Part shown: piece by piece, positions 18,331-26,866 of the stretch
Layout: every line of letters starts with the position of its first letter
Position numbering within the stretch: the first letter of the stretch is position 1
Assembly: GCF_012843435.1 (NCBI RefSeq)
Contig: NZ_JABAFC010000001.1
Location: forward strand, 186,001 to 250,000
Length of the DNA: 64,000 nucleotides
Origin: Psychrobacillus sp. BL-248-WT-3
GTDB lineage: Bacteria; Bacillota; Bacilli; Bacillales_A; Planococcaceae
Reading direction: 5' to 3'
Position numbers and translations under genes: made by a program
Notes under the pieces: generated by a model
What the model saw: only the letters and a program-made list of their open reading frames with translations
What the model was told of the DNA's origin: nothing
Database searches by the model: none

Positions 18331-19526
18331 TGGCAGTGATAAAAGAAAAATTGTGGACAAAGGAATTTCTTTTCATTTCCTTGATCAATTTTATAATTAC
18401 TTTAATGTTTTACTTATTAATCGTTACGATTGCTTCTTATGCTCAGTCAGAATATGGAGCAACTACTAGCACAGCAGGTCTAGTATCAAGTATTTTCATA
18501 ATAGGGTCTCTAATAGGCAGATTAGGGGCAGGTAGGGTTATAGGTAATATAGGGACTCAAAAAACATTGTGGATAGGATTAATATTTTTTACTATTACAT
18601 CTGCCTTATATTTTGCGACTTTTAATATTGGACTTCTTATTGTTAATAGACTACTTCAAGGGATTGCTGTTGGTATTGCAGGAACAGCTACCGGCACGAT
18701 TATTGCTCAAATCTTACCGAATACTCGTAAGGGAGAAGGCATAGGCTACTACAGTTTAAGTGCCATATTAGCAACAGCAATAGGGCCATTTCTAGGCATT
18801 CTATTATTAAAAATGGACGGTGGGTTCCAATGGATTTTTGCTATGAACGCAGTGCTTTCGGTTGTGTGCTTAGTCATCTACGCGATTGTTAAAATAGATG
18901 TGCCATTACCAAAAGCTCCAAATCAAGATATGGAAAAAAGCTCATTTATATCGAAATTTATAGAGCCTAGAGCTATACCTATCTCTTTTGTGGCATTATT
19001 AATCGGGTTTAGTTATTCTGGTGTCATGTCCTTTTTATCCTTCTATGCGGATGAGATAAATCTAGTATCTGCAGCAAGTTATTTCTTTTTAATTTATGCT
19101 ATAGTCGTTATTTTTTCTCGTCCTTTTACAGGAAAGCTGATGGATACTAGAGGAGCTAATATTGTAACGTATCCTTGTTTAGTTTTGTTTGCTATCGGTA
19201 TGTTTTTATTCAGCCAGGCAACTGCTGGGTGGATGCTTTTACTTGCAGCAGCACTTATTGGGATCGGTTATGGTAACTTTAATTCAATTGCTCAAAGTGT
19301 AGCAGTGAAGGTAACTCCACCACATCGATTTGGTCTTGCTACATCCACTTATTTCATTTTATATGATATTGGATTAGGAGTAGGTCCATTCCTATTAGGC
19401 TTTGTAGTGCCGTATAGCGGTTATCGTCCTATTTTTCTTTCCATGGTCTTTTTGATACTAATTTGTATTCCTATTTATTACTTACTGCATGGTAGAAGAG
19501 ACAAAGAACTATTAAAAATATCCTGA
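18327..19526 (+). CDS. MFS transporter (drug-efflux type)
   Basis: 399 residues with about 12 membrane helices. The loop GSLIGRLGAGRVIGNIG between helices 2 and 3 resembles the MFS signature, and a second copy, FSRPFTGKLMDTRGAN, follows between helices 8 and 9. Being translationally coupled to a MarR regulator suggests inducible export of toxic compounds; substrate unknown. It is ended by a strong terminator. Confidence 0.88.
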   Translation: MMAVIKEKLWTKEFLFISLINFIITLMFYLLIVTIASYAQSEYGATTSTAGLVSSIFIIGSLIGRLGAGRVIGNIGTQKTLWIGLIFFTITSALYFATFNIGLLIVNRLLQGIAVGIAGTATGTIIAQILPNTRKGEGIGYYSLSAILATAIGPFLGILLLKMDGGFQWIFAMNAVLSVVCLVIYAIVKIDVPLPKAPNQDMEKSSFISKFIEPRAIPISFVALLIGFSYSGVMSFLSFYADEINLVSAASYFFLIYAIVVIFSRPFTGKLMDTRGANIVTYPCLVLFAIGMFLFSQATAGWMLLLAAALIGIGYGNFNSIAQSVAVKVTPPHRFGLATSTYFILYDIGLGVGPFLLGFVVPYSGYRPIFLSMVFLILICIPIYYLLHGRRDKELLKIS

Positions 19527-19592
19527 ATGAATTCACTTAAAAGGAACTAATGAGTTTTGTTTATAATAAATGGAATTGAATCGAGTCTAATC

Positions 19593-19632
19593 AACCCTTT
19601 GAAGGTAATACAAAACTTCAAAGGGTTTTATT
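19593..19632 (+). terminator. Rho-independent terminator
   Basis: A 12-bp perfect stem (19593-19604 with 19616-19627) and a T-rich tail, after the MFS gene. Confidence 0.9.
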
Positions 19633-19697
19633 ATGTTAAATAGGAAGGGAAATTTGTCTTTAGAATGGAATTAAAGTAGTTATGGAGGAGTGCCAAA

Positions 19698-20066
19698 ATG
19701 AAAATATTCCGTTTTGATCAACAGGTTGGACAGAAAATCAATCATTACAATTCGAATTTCATCATGTCTAAAGTAACTAAATTAGGAAGTGAGGCCGTAA
19801 TAGGCTGTATGCATTTGGAGGAGAATGGTGTTATCGGATTTCATAAAGCCGTTATGCCCCAGCTATTATTAATTGTTAATGGAGAAGGATGGGTAACCGG
19901 TAAAGAACAAACGAAGATACAAGTAAGAGCTGGAGATGCAGTTTTCTGGGAAAAGGGAGAGGGACACCAAACGATGACAGATACTTTTTTAACTGCCATA
20001 GTAATAGAGGCAAAGGAATTGAAACCAGAGGAATTTATGCCATTGAAAGAGGTAGCTAATCGATGA
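19698..20066 (+). CDS. Cupin-domain protein
   Basis: 122 residues of small beta-barrel cupin pattern: MPQLLLIVNGEGWVTGKEQTKIQVRAGDAVFWEKGEGHQT, which covers both cupin motifs. The first-motif His/Glu ligands are largely missing while H88-region (GEGHQT) is kept, so metal binding is uncertain. GGAGG precedes the ATG. The stop overlaps the start of the nucleotidyltransferase gene by 4 bases, making it the first gene of a three-gene overlapping operon. Confidence 0.8.
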   Translation: MKIFRFDQQVGQKINHYNSNFIMSKVTKLGSEAVIGCMHLEENGVIGFHKAVMPQLLLIVNGEGWVTGKEQTKIQVRAGDAVFWEKGEGHQTMTDTFLTAIVIEAKELKPEEFMPLKEVANR

Positions 20067-20866
20067 AGTGGGATAACGCTACAAATCAAGTCAAAGAATT
20101 TACCATACAAGTAATAGACGAAATTCAAACGGTGATAGGTGATAATAGTGTCGGTTTTTATATACACGGATCTCTAGCTTTAGGAGGATTCAATCCGTTA
20201 AGTAGTGACATAGATTTATTGGTAGTAACAGAAAAAGCCTTATCATTACACGAAAAATTAACATTAACCGAGTTTTTCTTAAAATCGTCTAAAAAACCTT
20301 TCCCAATAGAAATTAGTTTTATGAATAGAAGTCAGCTAGAAAAATGGGAGTATCCATCAGCCTATGATTATCATTATAGTGAATACTGGAGAGAAAGATA
20401 CGAGGAAAATAGAAAACAATGGTTTATTGAAGAGAATAGGGATGCAGATTTGGCTGCCCATATTACTATCATTAACTACAAAGGTATATGTCTTAGAGGT
20501 GAATCAATAGAGCTCGTATTCCCGAATATTCCTATGACCGATTATATCGATTCAATTTTGGGAGACTATAAGGACTGTTTGAGTAACATAGAGAAAAAAC
20601 CAGTTTATTGCATACTAAATATGTTAAGAGTATACCGTTATTTAACTGATGGTACTATTTTCTCTAAAATGGAGGCTGGTAAGTGGGGATTAACATTTTT
20701 ACCTGAAAAGCAAAGCCAGCTAGTGAATCTTGCGATAGATACGTATACAGGGAAGAGGTCTGATTTACAGTTTAAGAGGGAAAATTTAGTAGCATTTAAA
20801 GAGTATATAAAAGAAGAAGTAAACGATTTACTAACCTTAAGGACAGGTAGAATAGATGAAAATTAA
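20063..20866 (+). CDS. Aminoglycoside adenylyltransferase-like nucleotidyltransferase
   Basis: 267 residues. The nucleotidyltransferase signature HGSLALGGFNPLSSDIDLLV puts the Gly-Ser at 36-37 and metal-binding Asp at 49 and 51. The C-terminal helical part (YCILNMLRVYRYLTDGTIFSKMEAGKWGL) is the DUF4111-type domain of ANT(3'')/(9) (AadA-like) enzymes. It may modify aminoglycosides or another hydroxylated compound. It is translationally coupled to the cupin gene (ATGA overlap) and overlaps the next gene by 11 bases. Resistance activity is an inference from fold only. Confidence 0.82.
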   Translation: MKWDNATNQVKEFTIQVIDEIQTVIGDNSVGFYIHGSLALGGFNPLSSDIDLLVVTEKALSLHEKLTLTEFFLKSSKKPFPIEISFMNRSQLEKWEYPSAYDYHYSEYWRERYEENRKQWFIEENRDADLAAHITIINYKGICLRGESIELVFPNIPMTDYIDSILGDYKDCLSNIEKKPVYCILNMLRVYRYLTDGTIFSKMEAGKWGLTFLPEKQSQLVNLAIDTYTGKRSDLQFKRENLVAFKEYIKEEVNDLLTLRTGRIDEN

Positions 20867-21443
20867 AGATAAATACATAGAGCTATGTGTGGAGGATAAT
20901 TTTATTGGTATTGGTTCTACTCGCAAAGTATATAAATATAATAATATAGTGATTAAAAGATTTCTACATCCAATAGGATATAAACAAGGGTTAAACGAGC
21001 AATATATGTATGATTTCTTGGAGAAAGAGGGCTTAGCAGAACACGTAGCAAAGGTTACGTATTTAGATCAACAAATGCTGATACAACCTTATTTTAAACC
21101 TTTACCATTGGAAAATGGGTGTTCGTATGAAATTAATCTTATCCATGATAGTCGTTTAACAGATGACCTGAAGGATGCAATTCATCTTATTGATTCAAAG
21201 TTAGATGGTTTTGATTTTTTGGATAGCGGAAATTACGGATTAGATGATAAAGGCAATCTAATATTAATTGATTATGGGATGACAAAAAAACTGTATGAAA
21301 ACGAATGGGTGCCCTTGGCAGAGTCAGGTATATTACCACAAATTTTTTTAAATAAATGTATAATCTGTGGCTTGGAGAAGGAGCTACGAATGTATGGCGA
21401 TGGGGATTCAGATCATCGCTGTATTGAATGTGGAAAAGAATAA
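20856..21443 (+). CDS. Kinase-like protein with C-terminal zinc ribbon
   Basis: 195 residues with a compact protein-kinase/phosphotransferase fold: glycine-rich loop FIGIGSTRKVYKY (17-29), candidate ATP lysine K34 in VIKRF, catalytic-loop Asn 126 in DFLDSGNYG, and metal-binding DYG at 139-141 in LILIDYG. The usual catalytic Asp position is shifted by one, so activity is not certain. The C-terminus ends in a four-cysteine zinc ribbon (C168/C171 and C189/C192). Its start overlaps the upstream nucleotidyltransferase gene by 11 bases. I do not recognise a named family with this pairing. Confidence 0.7.
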   Translation: MKIKDKYIELCVEDNFIGIGSTRKVYKYNNIVIKRFLHPIGYKQGLNEQYMYDFLEKEGLAEHVAKVTYLDQQMLIQPYFKPLPLENGCSYEINLIHDSRLTDDLKDAIHLIDSKLDGFDFLDSGNYGLDDKGNLILIDYGMTKKLYENEWVPLAESGILPQIFLNKCIICGLEKELRMYGDGDSDHRCIECGKE

Positions 21444-21475
21444 TCCAGTTTATAAACCTTCTATCAAAAGCATTA

Positions 21476-21532
21476 ATAAAAAAACGGACTATAAACAAGC
21501 TTGGATGTACCATGTTTGTTTATAGTCCGTTT
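21476..21532 (-). terminator. Terminator of the manganese catalase gene
   Basis: A 17-bp perfect stem (21482-21498 with 21516-21532), followed on the minus strand by a run of seven T residues. Confidence 0.92.
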
Positions 21533-21536
21533 ATGA

Positions 21537-22394
21537 TTATTTCAAGTCTTCAGCTGGCAATGTATTGTGTAAGGAAGGTGGAGCAGGGCTTAAGACTGGC
21601 TTTTCTCCAAATGCTTTCCCTTGGTCGTACGAGAAAGGATGTCCATCTGGAGCATTTCCTTTTAACCATGGTAATTCTGCACTGTCTTCACTTTCTGAAT
21701 GGTTATATAGCGTATGAGAGAATTCGGTTGCTTCCCATTCCGGTGGAACAGTAGTTGGACAAATAACTCCGCCTTCAGTTGCTTCTAAATCTTTAATAGC
21801 TGCTAACCATTGATTTTGATGCATTGTGTCTCGAGCTAACAGGAAGGATAGCATATCCTTAACTCCCTTATCATCCGTCATGCCGTAGAGACGTGCAACT
21901 TGTAAGCGTCCTTGAGACTCGGCCATTACATTATGACGCATATCTGCTAACAAGTTACCACTTGCAACGATATAGCCTGCATTCCAAGGGACACCTACTG
22001 AGTTAACTGGCATTGCACCTAATCCTGATACAATTGCGTGCTGTGGATTCATACCCTCTACTAATACATCCTTAGGGCTCATCCCACCCATTATAGCACC
22101 AATAAGTGGATTTGCAGCGCCTTTTTCTTGCTCTGTTACTGGTGCACCTTCTAATAATCTAGCTACCATTGTAGCAATCATTTCAATATGTCCTAGCTCT
22201 TCCGTACCTGTATCCATTAGCAAATCTTTATATCTTTCATTTCCTCTAGTATTCCATCCTTGGAATAGGTATTGCATGGCAACACTCATCTCTCCAAATT
22301 GACCGCCAATAATTTCTTGTAAATGTTTTGCTAATACTGGATCTGGCTTATCCGGTACCGCATGGAAACTTAATTCTTTTTTGTTAAAAAACAT
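21537..22394 (-). CDS. Manganese catalase (YdbD-like)
   Basis: Breaks down hydrogen peroxide with a di-manganese centre. 285 residues of ferritin-like four-helix bundle with the expected ligands: E35, E66 and H69 (in TEELGHIEMI), E159 (MAESQGR) and H192 (ARDTMHQNQW). Pro-rich C-terminal tail. Length and motifs match B. subtilis YdbD rather than the shorter CotJC coat protein. A minus-strand sigma-B-type promoter lies 41 bp upstream and AAGGAGG precedes the ATG, which fits a general-stress role. Confidence 0.93.
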   Translation of the reverse strand: MFFNKKELSFHAVPDKPDPVLAKHLQEIIGGQFGEMSVAMQYLFQGWNTRGNERYKDLLMDTGTEELGHIEMIATMVARLLEGAPVTEQEKGAANPLIGAIMGGMSPKDVLVEGMNPQHAIVSGLGAMPVNSVGVPWNAGYIVASGNLLADMRHNVMAESQGRLQVARLYGMTDDKGVKDMLSFLLARDTMHQNQWLAAIKDLEATEGGVICPTTVPPEWEATEFSHTLYNHSESEDSAELPWLKGNAPDGHPFSYDQGKAFGEKPVLSPAPPSLHNTLPAEDLK

Positions 22395-22434
22395 AGATAA
22401 AAACCTCCTTAAGTTTTACTGATTACACTAAAAA

Positions 22435-22459
22435 TTACCCACGCTAATTTAAGTGAAAC
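22435..22459 (-). promoter_or_regulatory. Sigma-B-type promoter of the manganese catalase gene
   Basis: On the minus strand GTTTCA, a 13-base spacer and GGGTAA match the sigma-B consensus GTTTAA-N12-15-GGGTAT closely. It sits about 40 bases ahead of the start codon. Confidence 0.75.
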
Positions 22460-22834
22460 TTCCTTCTACGAAAATAGTAAAAAAATACTATTTAAGAAAT
22501 TCGATATTTAGTTAATGCAGCATATAAAAATCGAAATTTTTAGTGGAAAATATACAGAAAATATATTGAGAGGTTTTTTGATTGTATTATCCGGCATGAT
22601 ACGAGCAGGAGTAAGTCAATATGATAGCATATCACCTAATATCTTTTAAAAAAGCAATTAAGGGTTTACTCAAAAAAAAGGATAAAAAAATTTCTCTTTT
22701 ATTTATTTAATTCATATAAATAATTGAATTGTACTATTATTCTCTATTAAAAATTTAATCAATAATAAGATTAATAATAAGTAGAAAAGGGGAATGTATA
22801 ACTAAATAGAAAGAAAAGAATAGGGGGGACTTTT
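22460..22834. other. AT-rich gap with an inverted repeat
   Basis: About 375 bases with no supported gene. AAATAGTA-N6-TACTATTT (22472-22493) is a perfect 8-bp inverted repeat upstream of the catalase promoter. The remainder is very AT-rich and carries the AGGGGGGA ribosome-binding site of the next gene at its right end. Confidence 0.4.
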
Positions 22835-24832
22835 TTGATATATGTAAAATTAATTGGACAAATAATCTTAATTTCTTTATTTATTTATTATGTGAGCGGC
22901 AAATTAATGGGTTCTCAAATAAACTTTATGAAAAGAGTGCTTTCTGTATTTATAAGCTTAGTATTTACGCTATTTGTTTACTGGTATGCATATTTACAGA
23001 GCGTTGATGTTTTTTCAGAGAACTTTGCTTATTCATTTATGGATGTGAGCACTATTATATGGATTGGTAGCATGCTATTAATATCCATGCTGTTATATTT
23101 GTTTTTTGAGCTATTTAGTCCAATGGATTCAGGAGAGCGAAAAGAAAGTGGAATAAAACCTAGGCCGTTTCTTTTGAGGATAAGAAATCAATGGAGAGGG
23201 CAAAAAAGGATGCGACAAGTCATCCAAATTGCTGTGAAAAATGGTATTTCAAGAGCAATGAAATACTCAAGGTACAGAAATAATGATCATGAAATGGCTA
23301 TTGCTTTTCGGAATACGTTGGAGCAGGCTGGTGGAATATTTATTAAATTTGGTCAGGTGCTTTCCACTCGTCGAGATTTATTTTCTCCAGTATTTATCAA
23401 AGAGTTAGAAAAGCTACAGCAAAACGTAGAACCTTTGAAGGAATCAGAGGTAAAATCTATACTTGAAAAGTCTTTGCCATATAAAATGGAGGATATGTTC
23501 TCGTATTTTGACATGATTCCAGTAGCTTCTGCATCAATTGGTCAAGTACATAAAGCAATCTTAATAGATAATAACCAACAGGTTGTTGTTAAGCTTTTGA
23601 GACCTGATGTTAAAAGTATGATAAGGGATGATTTAAATATATTGCTAGAGTTTGTTCGATGGCTAACAGATAAATCATCTTGGGCTGCGCGACTAGGCCT
23701 TTGTGAACTAGCCTTAGGATTTGCACAAAATTTGAAGGAAGAAGTAAATTTCGAAATTGAAAAAAGAAATGTTTTACAAATTAAAAAAGCGCTAGAGGAG
23801 AGTAAATACGAAGTTAAGATTCCTCATGTTTATGCTGAGCTTAGTAATGACTGTATCATCGTTTTTGAACATGCATATGGTCAAAGTGTCGGAAATGGGG
23901 ATTCTTTGTTTCAATCACTGAATATCGACCGAGAACAATTTGCTCGCACAGTTTTATATTCCTTTTTTGATCAAATATTAAAAGCAGGGATATTCCATGC
24001 CGACCCTCACCCAGGGAATATATTCATCGATAAAGCAGATGGAACGCCAATATTGCTAGATTTTGGTGCTGTTGGTAGGTTGGCAGAGCCCCAACAAGAA
24101 GGTATGAAGATATTTTTAATGGGGATTCAACATAATGATGCCGACATGCTTTATGATGCGATTACTTTACTTGTAGAAGATCACGAGCATATTGATCGGG
24201 TCAAAATGGAACAGGCGCTTTCGCAAATCCTTCTTCGCATATCGTATGTGGAACAAATACCAACAGAAGAACTAATTCAAGCCTTCTTTAAAGTTGTTAG
24301 AGATTTTGGACTATCTTTTTATCCTTCGGTTGGTATAGCTTTACGTTCTATCGTTACACTAGAGGGCACTTTACATTTAGTTCAACCAAATTTTGATATT
24401 TTTACAGAAGCTAAGGAATATTCTTCACATTACTTGAGTTCTCTCTTTAAGAAACCTTTCAGAGATCCAGGTGCTACAAAAGAGCGACTAGAGGAAGAAT
24501 TCGCCTTAATGATTCCTGCTTTACGAAAAATTCCAAGACGAGTCGATAAGCTAGTTCAAAAAGTGGAAAGTGGAAAAATAATATTACACCATGATATCTT
24601 TTCCGACAAAAATAATGCTGAATTCGTAACCAATCTTTTTTCCCGTTTTATATTATTACTAGTTGGAATCACTTTTGGAATTATCTCCTCCTCATTACTA
24701 GCTATTGCTCAATTCATTGATGCTGTTTATGCAGTCTATTTAAATGCTGCTGCCTTTGTAGGATTATTTCTGTGTGCAGTGCTATTAGTGCGACTATCCA
24801 TACAAGCGATTCGTTTAATGAAAAGACGTTAA
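22835..24832 (+). CDS. ABC1/UbiB (AarF)-family atypical kinase
   Basis: 665 residues starting at TTG with AGGGGGGA upstream. The UbiB hallmarks are the KxGQ motif (FIKFGQVLSTRRDLF), the Ala-rich nucleotide loop VASASIGQVHKA, the catalytic HADPHPGN and metal-binding LDFGAVG. Three N-terminal and two C-terminal membrane helices anchor it. Family members are atypical ATPases/kinases linked to isoprenoid lipid or quinone biology. Longer than the classical bacterial UbiB because of the N-terminal membrane part. It is ended by a terminator at 24838. Confidence 0.9.
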   Translation: MIYVKLIGQIILISLFIYYVSGKLMGSQINFMKRVLSVFISLVFTLFVYWYAYLQSVDVFSENFAYSFMDVSTIIWIGSMLLISMLLYLFFELFSPMDSGERKESGIKPRPFLLRIRNQWRGQKRMRQVIQIAVKNGISRAMKYSRYRNNDHEMAIAFRNTLEQAGGIFIKFGQVLSTRRDLFSPVFIKELEKLQQNVEPLKESEVKSILEKSLPYKMEDMFSYFDMIPVASASIGQVHKAILIDNNQQVVVKLLRPDVKSMIRDDLNILLEFVRWLTDKSSWAARLGLCELALGFAQNLKEEVNFEIEKRNVLQIKKALEESKYEVKIPHVYAELSNDCIIVFEHAYGQSVGNGDSLFQSLNIDREQFARTVLYSFFDQILKAGIFHADPHPGNIFIDKADGTPILLDFGAVGRLAEPQQEGMKIFLMGIQHNDADMLYDAITLLVEDHEHIDRVKMEQALSQILLRISYVEQIPTEELIQAFFKVVRDFGLSFYPSVGIALRSIVTLEGTLHLVQPNFDIFTEAKEYSSHYLSSLFKKPFRDPGATKERLEEEFALMIPALRKIPRRVDKLVQKVESGKIILHHDIFSDKNNAEFVTNLFSRFILLLVGITFGIISSSLLAIAQFIDAVYAVYLNAAAFVGLFLCAVLLVRLSIQAIRLMKRR

Positions 24833-24837
24833 TTATT

Positions 24838-24886
24838 GACTGAAGACAAACTCCAAAAATTTTGGAGTTTGCCTACAGTCTTTTTT
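24838..24886 (+). terminator. Rho-independent terminator
   Basis: A long hairpin with AAACTCCAAAA pairing to TTTTGGAGTTT, outer GACTG/CAGTC pairs and a T6 run, after the UbiB-family gene. Confidence 0.88.
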
Positions 24887-24911
24887 CTTTTAAAATAGAA
24901 GTAATGCGAGG

Positions 24912-25055
24912 AAGAGTTGATTTCCGCTACGAACGGACGCTTTTTCGCGGGCACGGCTTAGGCCAACAGGATGTTGGTCAGGAAAACGTTGTCACACGAT
25001 GTGACGTCCTTAGTTTTCCCTCCTTGAAACTCCCTCGCTGCGCTCGATTTCCAAC
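24912..25055. repeat. GC-rich palindromic segment (third repeat type), inserted between duplicated terminator sequence
   Basis: GTTGATTTCCGCTAC and GGACGC-TTTTTCGCGGGCACGG match the edge wording of the segment at 54345. The element holds small hairpins such as GGCCAACAGGATGTTGGTC. It is bracketed by two copies of GACTGAAGACAAACT (24838-24852 and 25074-25088), parts of two consecutive terminators. Confidence 0.6.
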
Positions 25056-25074
25056 CCTTTTGTCTACACTCTGG

Positions 25075-25110
25075 ACTGAAGACAAACTAAAAGTTGTCTT
25101 CAGTTTTTTT
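25075..25110 (+). terminator. Second terminator-like hairpin
   Basis: CTGAAGACAA (25076-25085) pairs with TTGTCTTCAG (25094-25103), followed by T7. Its left part duplicates the start of the terminator at 24838. Confidence 0.85.
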
Positions 25111-25134
25111 TATAAAGTATAAAACCATCAATCC

Positions 25135-26769
25135 TTAATCTAATGGAATATTAGGCTTTACCCATAGTTTAGAATAATCCACAAAACCAAAATGCTTGAT
25201 CTTAATGTTCATTAAGTCTGCAGAAAAAGGGATATGCCGTTTTGAATAGTATAAAGGACAAACTAACGAATCTTCTATTAGCATACGATCTATTTCTTTA
25301 TTAAGAGCTGTCCATTCTTCAAATGGAGTAATGGCGTATTTCTTTAATTTGTTTTGGTATTTCTTTTGTCCCTTTAATACAGTGGCTAATGGAGAATAGC
25401 CATTCATAAGAAAATGAAAAAATGAATAGTTTTGATTCATCTCAAAGATTTCTCCATGTATATATAAGTCAGTTTTAGGGTTTAATTCCCTATTTAATAG
25501 ATTGTCTATGAAGGAGACTGTGATAACATCAACGGGAATGCCATTCTGAGTAAGTATTTCTTTTAACCAGTGTGAAGATTTGTTAGTGTATTTTACTAGT
25601 TTTAGTACAATAGGTTTCTTGAACTTCGGTCGAGGTATGTTATGTAATTCATACGGTGTACTTATTCCAATTAAGCATCCTTCTTCATTAGGTAAAAGTC
25701 TATCATCCGCCATATGTATCTCATGCCGGTATTTTGAAATAATGTAATGAAGATAGTGTCTTTGTTCTATATCTAATTGAGGACTAATCAAAACTACCCC
25801 AAAGCCTGAGTCACTTTCGATGGGAAAATAGGTTTGCTGATTGGAGGACGTGCGATATACATTTTCGAAATCCTCTGGAACTTGAACAAACTCTATTGTA
25901 TCTAAAAGAGGTCTTTCACCGTAAAAGTCTTTAAATGCGACTAATGTAGTAATGGATGGACCATTTTCCTCCACATAGTAGCAGCCTGTCCCATAAACAA
26001 AGTCTAAATGCTCTTTATAAATACTGGCATTCATGCTTCCTAGAAGCTGCAAGCAGTAGCTACAACCTGCAGGATATGTAATATCAACTATCAGGGGAGT
26101 AATTGCTTCTATTTGTTTAATTGGCTCGCAGAGCAAACGAAATTGCGGATCATCTTTTAGTTTCCGAAGGCAATATACTACATCTTCTGCAGTGAGAATG
26201 GATCCGTCATGAAAAGCAATATCTTTTTTTAGGTAAAGACGAAGCTTCGAGTCTGTCATATCCCAGCTATGACAAAGCTCAGGAGATACTACTCCGTTTT
26301 CATCAACAGAAACTAGACGATTGTATACTGTAGCAACAATATTAGCACTATGGGAGTCTGCTGCTTGCAGTGGATGAAGTGTAAGAAAAGGATTTTTCCT
26401 TGGAACAATAAGCTTATCGTTTATTTGTTGCTCAAAGCCAAGTTTGTTTTGGAATTTTTTCATTAGTCTTTGGCGACATTCTGTCGACCAGTCAAACATT
26501 AAGTATTTGCTACTTATTTCTGCACTTTCATTTTCTAAAATCTGCATGACTTGGTCCTCGAAACAAGCCTCTACATTTTTTAACCACGTTAACTGGGAGG
26601 AATTCCCTCTACCTTTACCAGAAATAAATTTTATCCATCCTTCTGAAGACCATCTTTGTAAATATCGCTTTGTTTGCTTAGTACTGAAGCCTATTATAGT
26701 TGCAATTTCTTCCTGCTTTATATTGCCAGAGGGAACAGTGTTCCAAAGGGTTAATAATGAGCAATCCAT
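25135..26769 (-). CDS. SgrR-like regulator: HTH plus substrate-binding (SBP5) domain
   Basis: 544 residues. The N-terminal winged helix (IKQEEIATIIGFSTKQTKRYLQRWSSEGWIKFISGKGRGNSS) is followed by a solute-binding-protein family 5 domain in the cytoplasm (SHSANIVATVYNRLVSVDENGVVSPELCHSWDMTDSKLRLYLKKDI, FHDGS-LTAEDVV), as in SgrR. It lacks a signal peptide. It is divergent from an MFS transporter gene with a shared 100-bp control region. The ATG at 26769 is preferred over GTG 26778 because AGAGGTG lies six bases ahead. It probably senses a small molecule and controls the neighbour. Confidence 0.85.
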   Translation of the reverse strand: MDCSLLTLWNTVPSGNIKQEEIATIIGFSTKQTKRYLQRWSSEGWIKFISGKGRGNSSQLTWLKNVEACFEDQVMQILENESAEISSKYLMFDWSTECRQRLMKKFQNKLGFEQQINDKLIVPRKNPFLTLHPLQAADSHSANIVATVYNRLVSVDENGVVSPELCHSWDMTDSKLRLYLKKDIAFHDGSILTAEDVVYCLRKLKDDPQFRLLCEPIKQIEAITPLIVDITYPAGCSYCLQLLGSMNASIYKEHLDFVYGTGCYYVEENGPSITTLVAFKDFYGERPLLDTIEFVQVPEDFENVYRTSSNQQTYFPIESDSGFGVVLISPQLDIEQRHYLHYIISKYRHEIHMADDRLLPNEEGCLIGISTPYELHNIPRPKFKKPIVLKLVKYTNKSSHWLKEILTQNGIPVDVITVSFIDNLLNRELNPKTDLYIHGEIFEMNQNYSFFHFLMNGYSPLATVLKGQKKYQNKLKKYAITPFEEWTALNKEIDRMLIEDSLVCPLYYSKRHIPFSADLMNIKIKHFGFVDYSKLWVKPNIPLD

Positions 26770-26787
26770 GTCATACACCTCTATAAG

Positions 26788-26812
26788 TGGACAACTTTTA
26801 CCTATTTGTCCA
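26788..26812. promoter_or_regulatory. Putative operator between divergent sgrR-like and MFS genes
   Basis: TGGACAA (26788-26794) and TTGTCCA (26806-26812) form an inverted repeat with an 11-base spacer, centred in the divergent intergenic region. Confidence 0.6.
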
Positions 26813-26866
26813 TTTTTATATTAAAAAGTCTAGTTTAATATACTAAATACAGAGGAGGAGTACAAC

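Noticed and set aside
24862-25122. Open frame across the palindromic segment
   Set aside because: Composed of repeat and two terminator hairpins, no ribosome-binding site, no recognisable protein.
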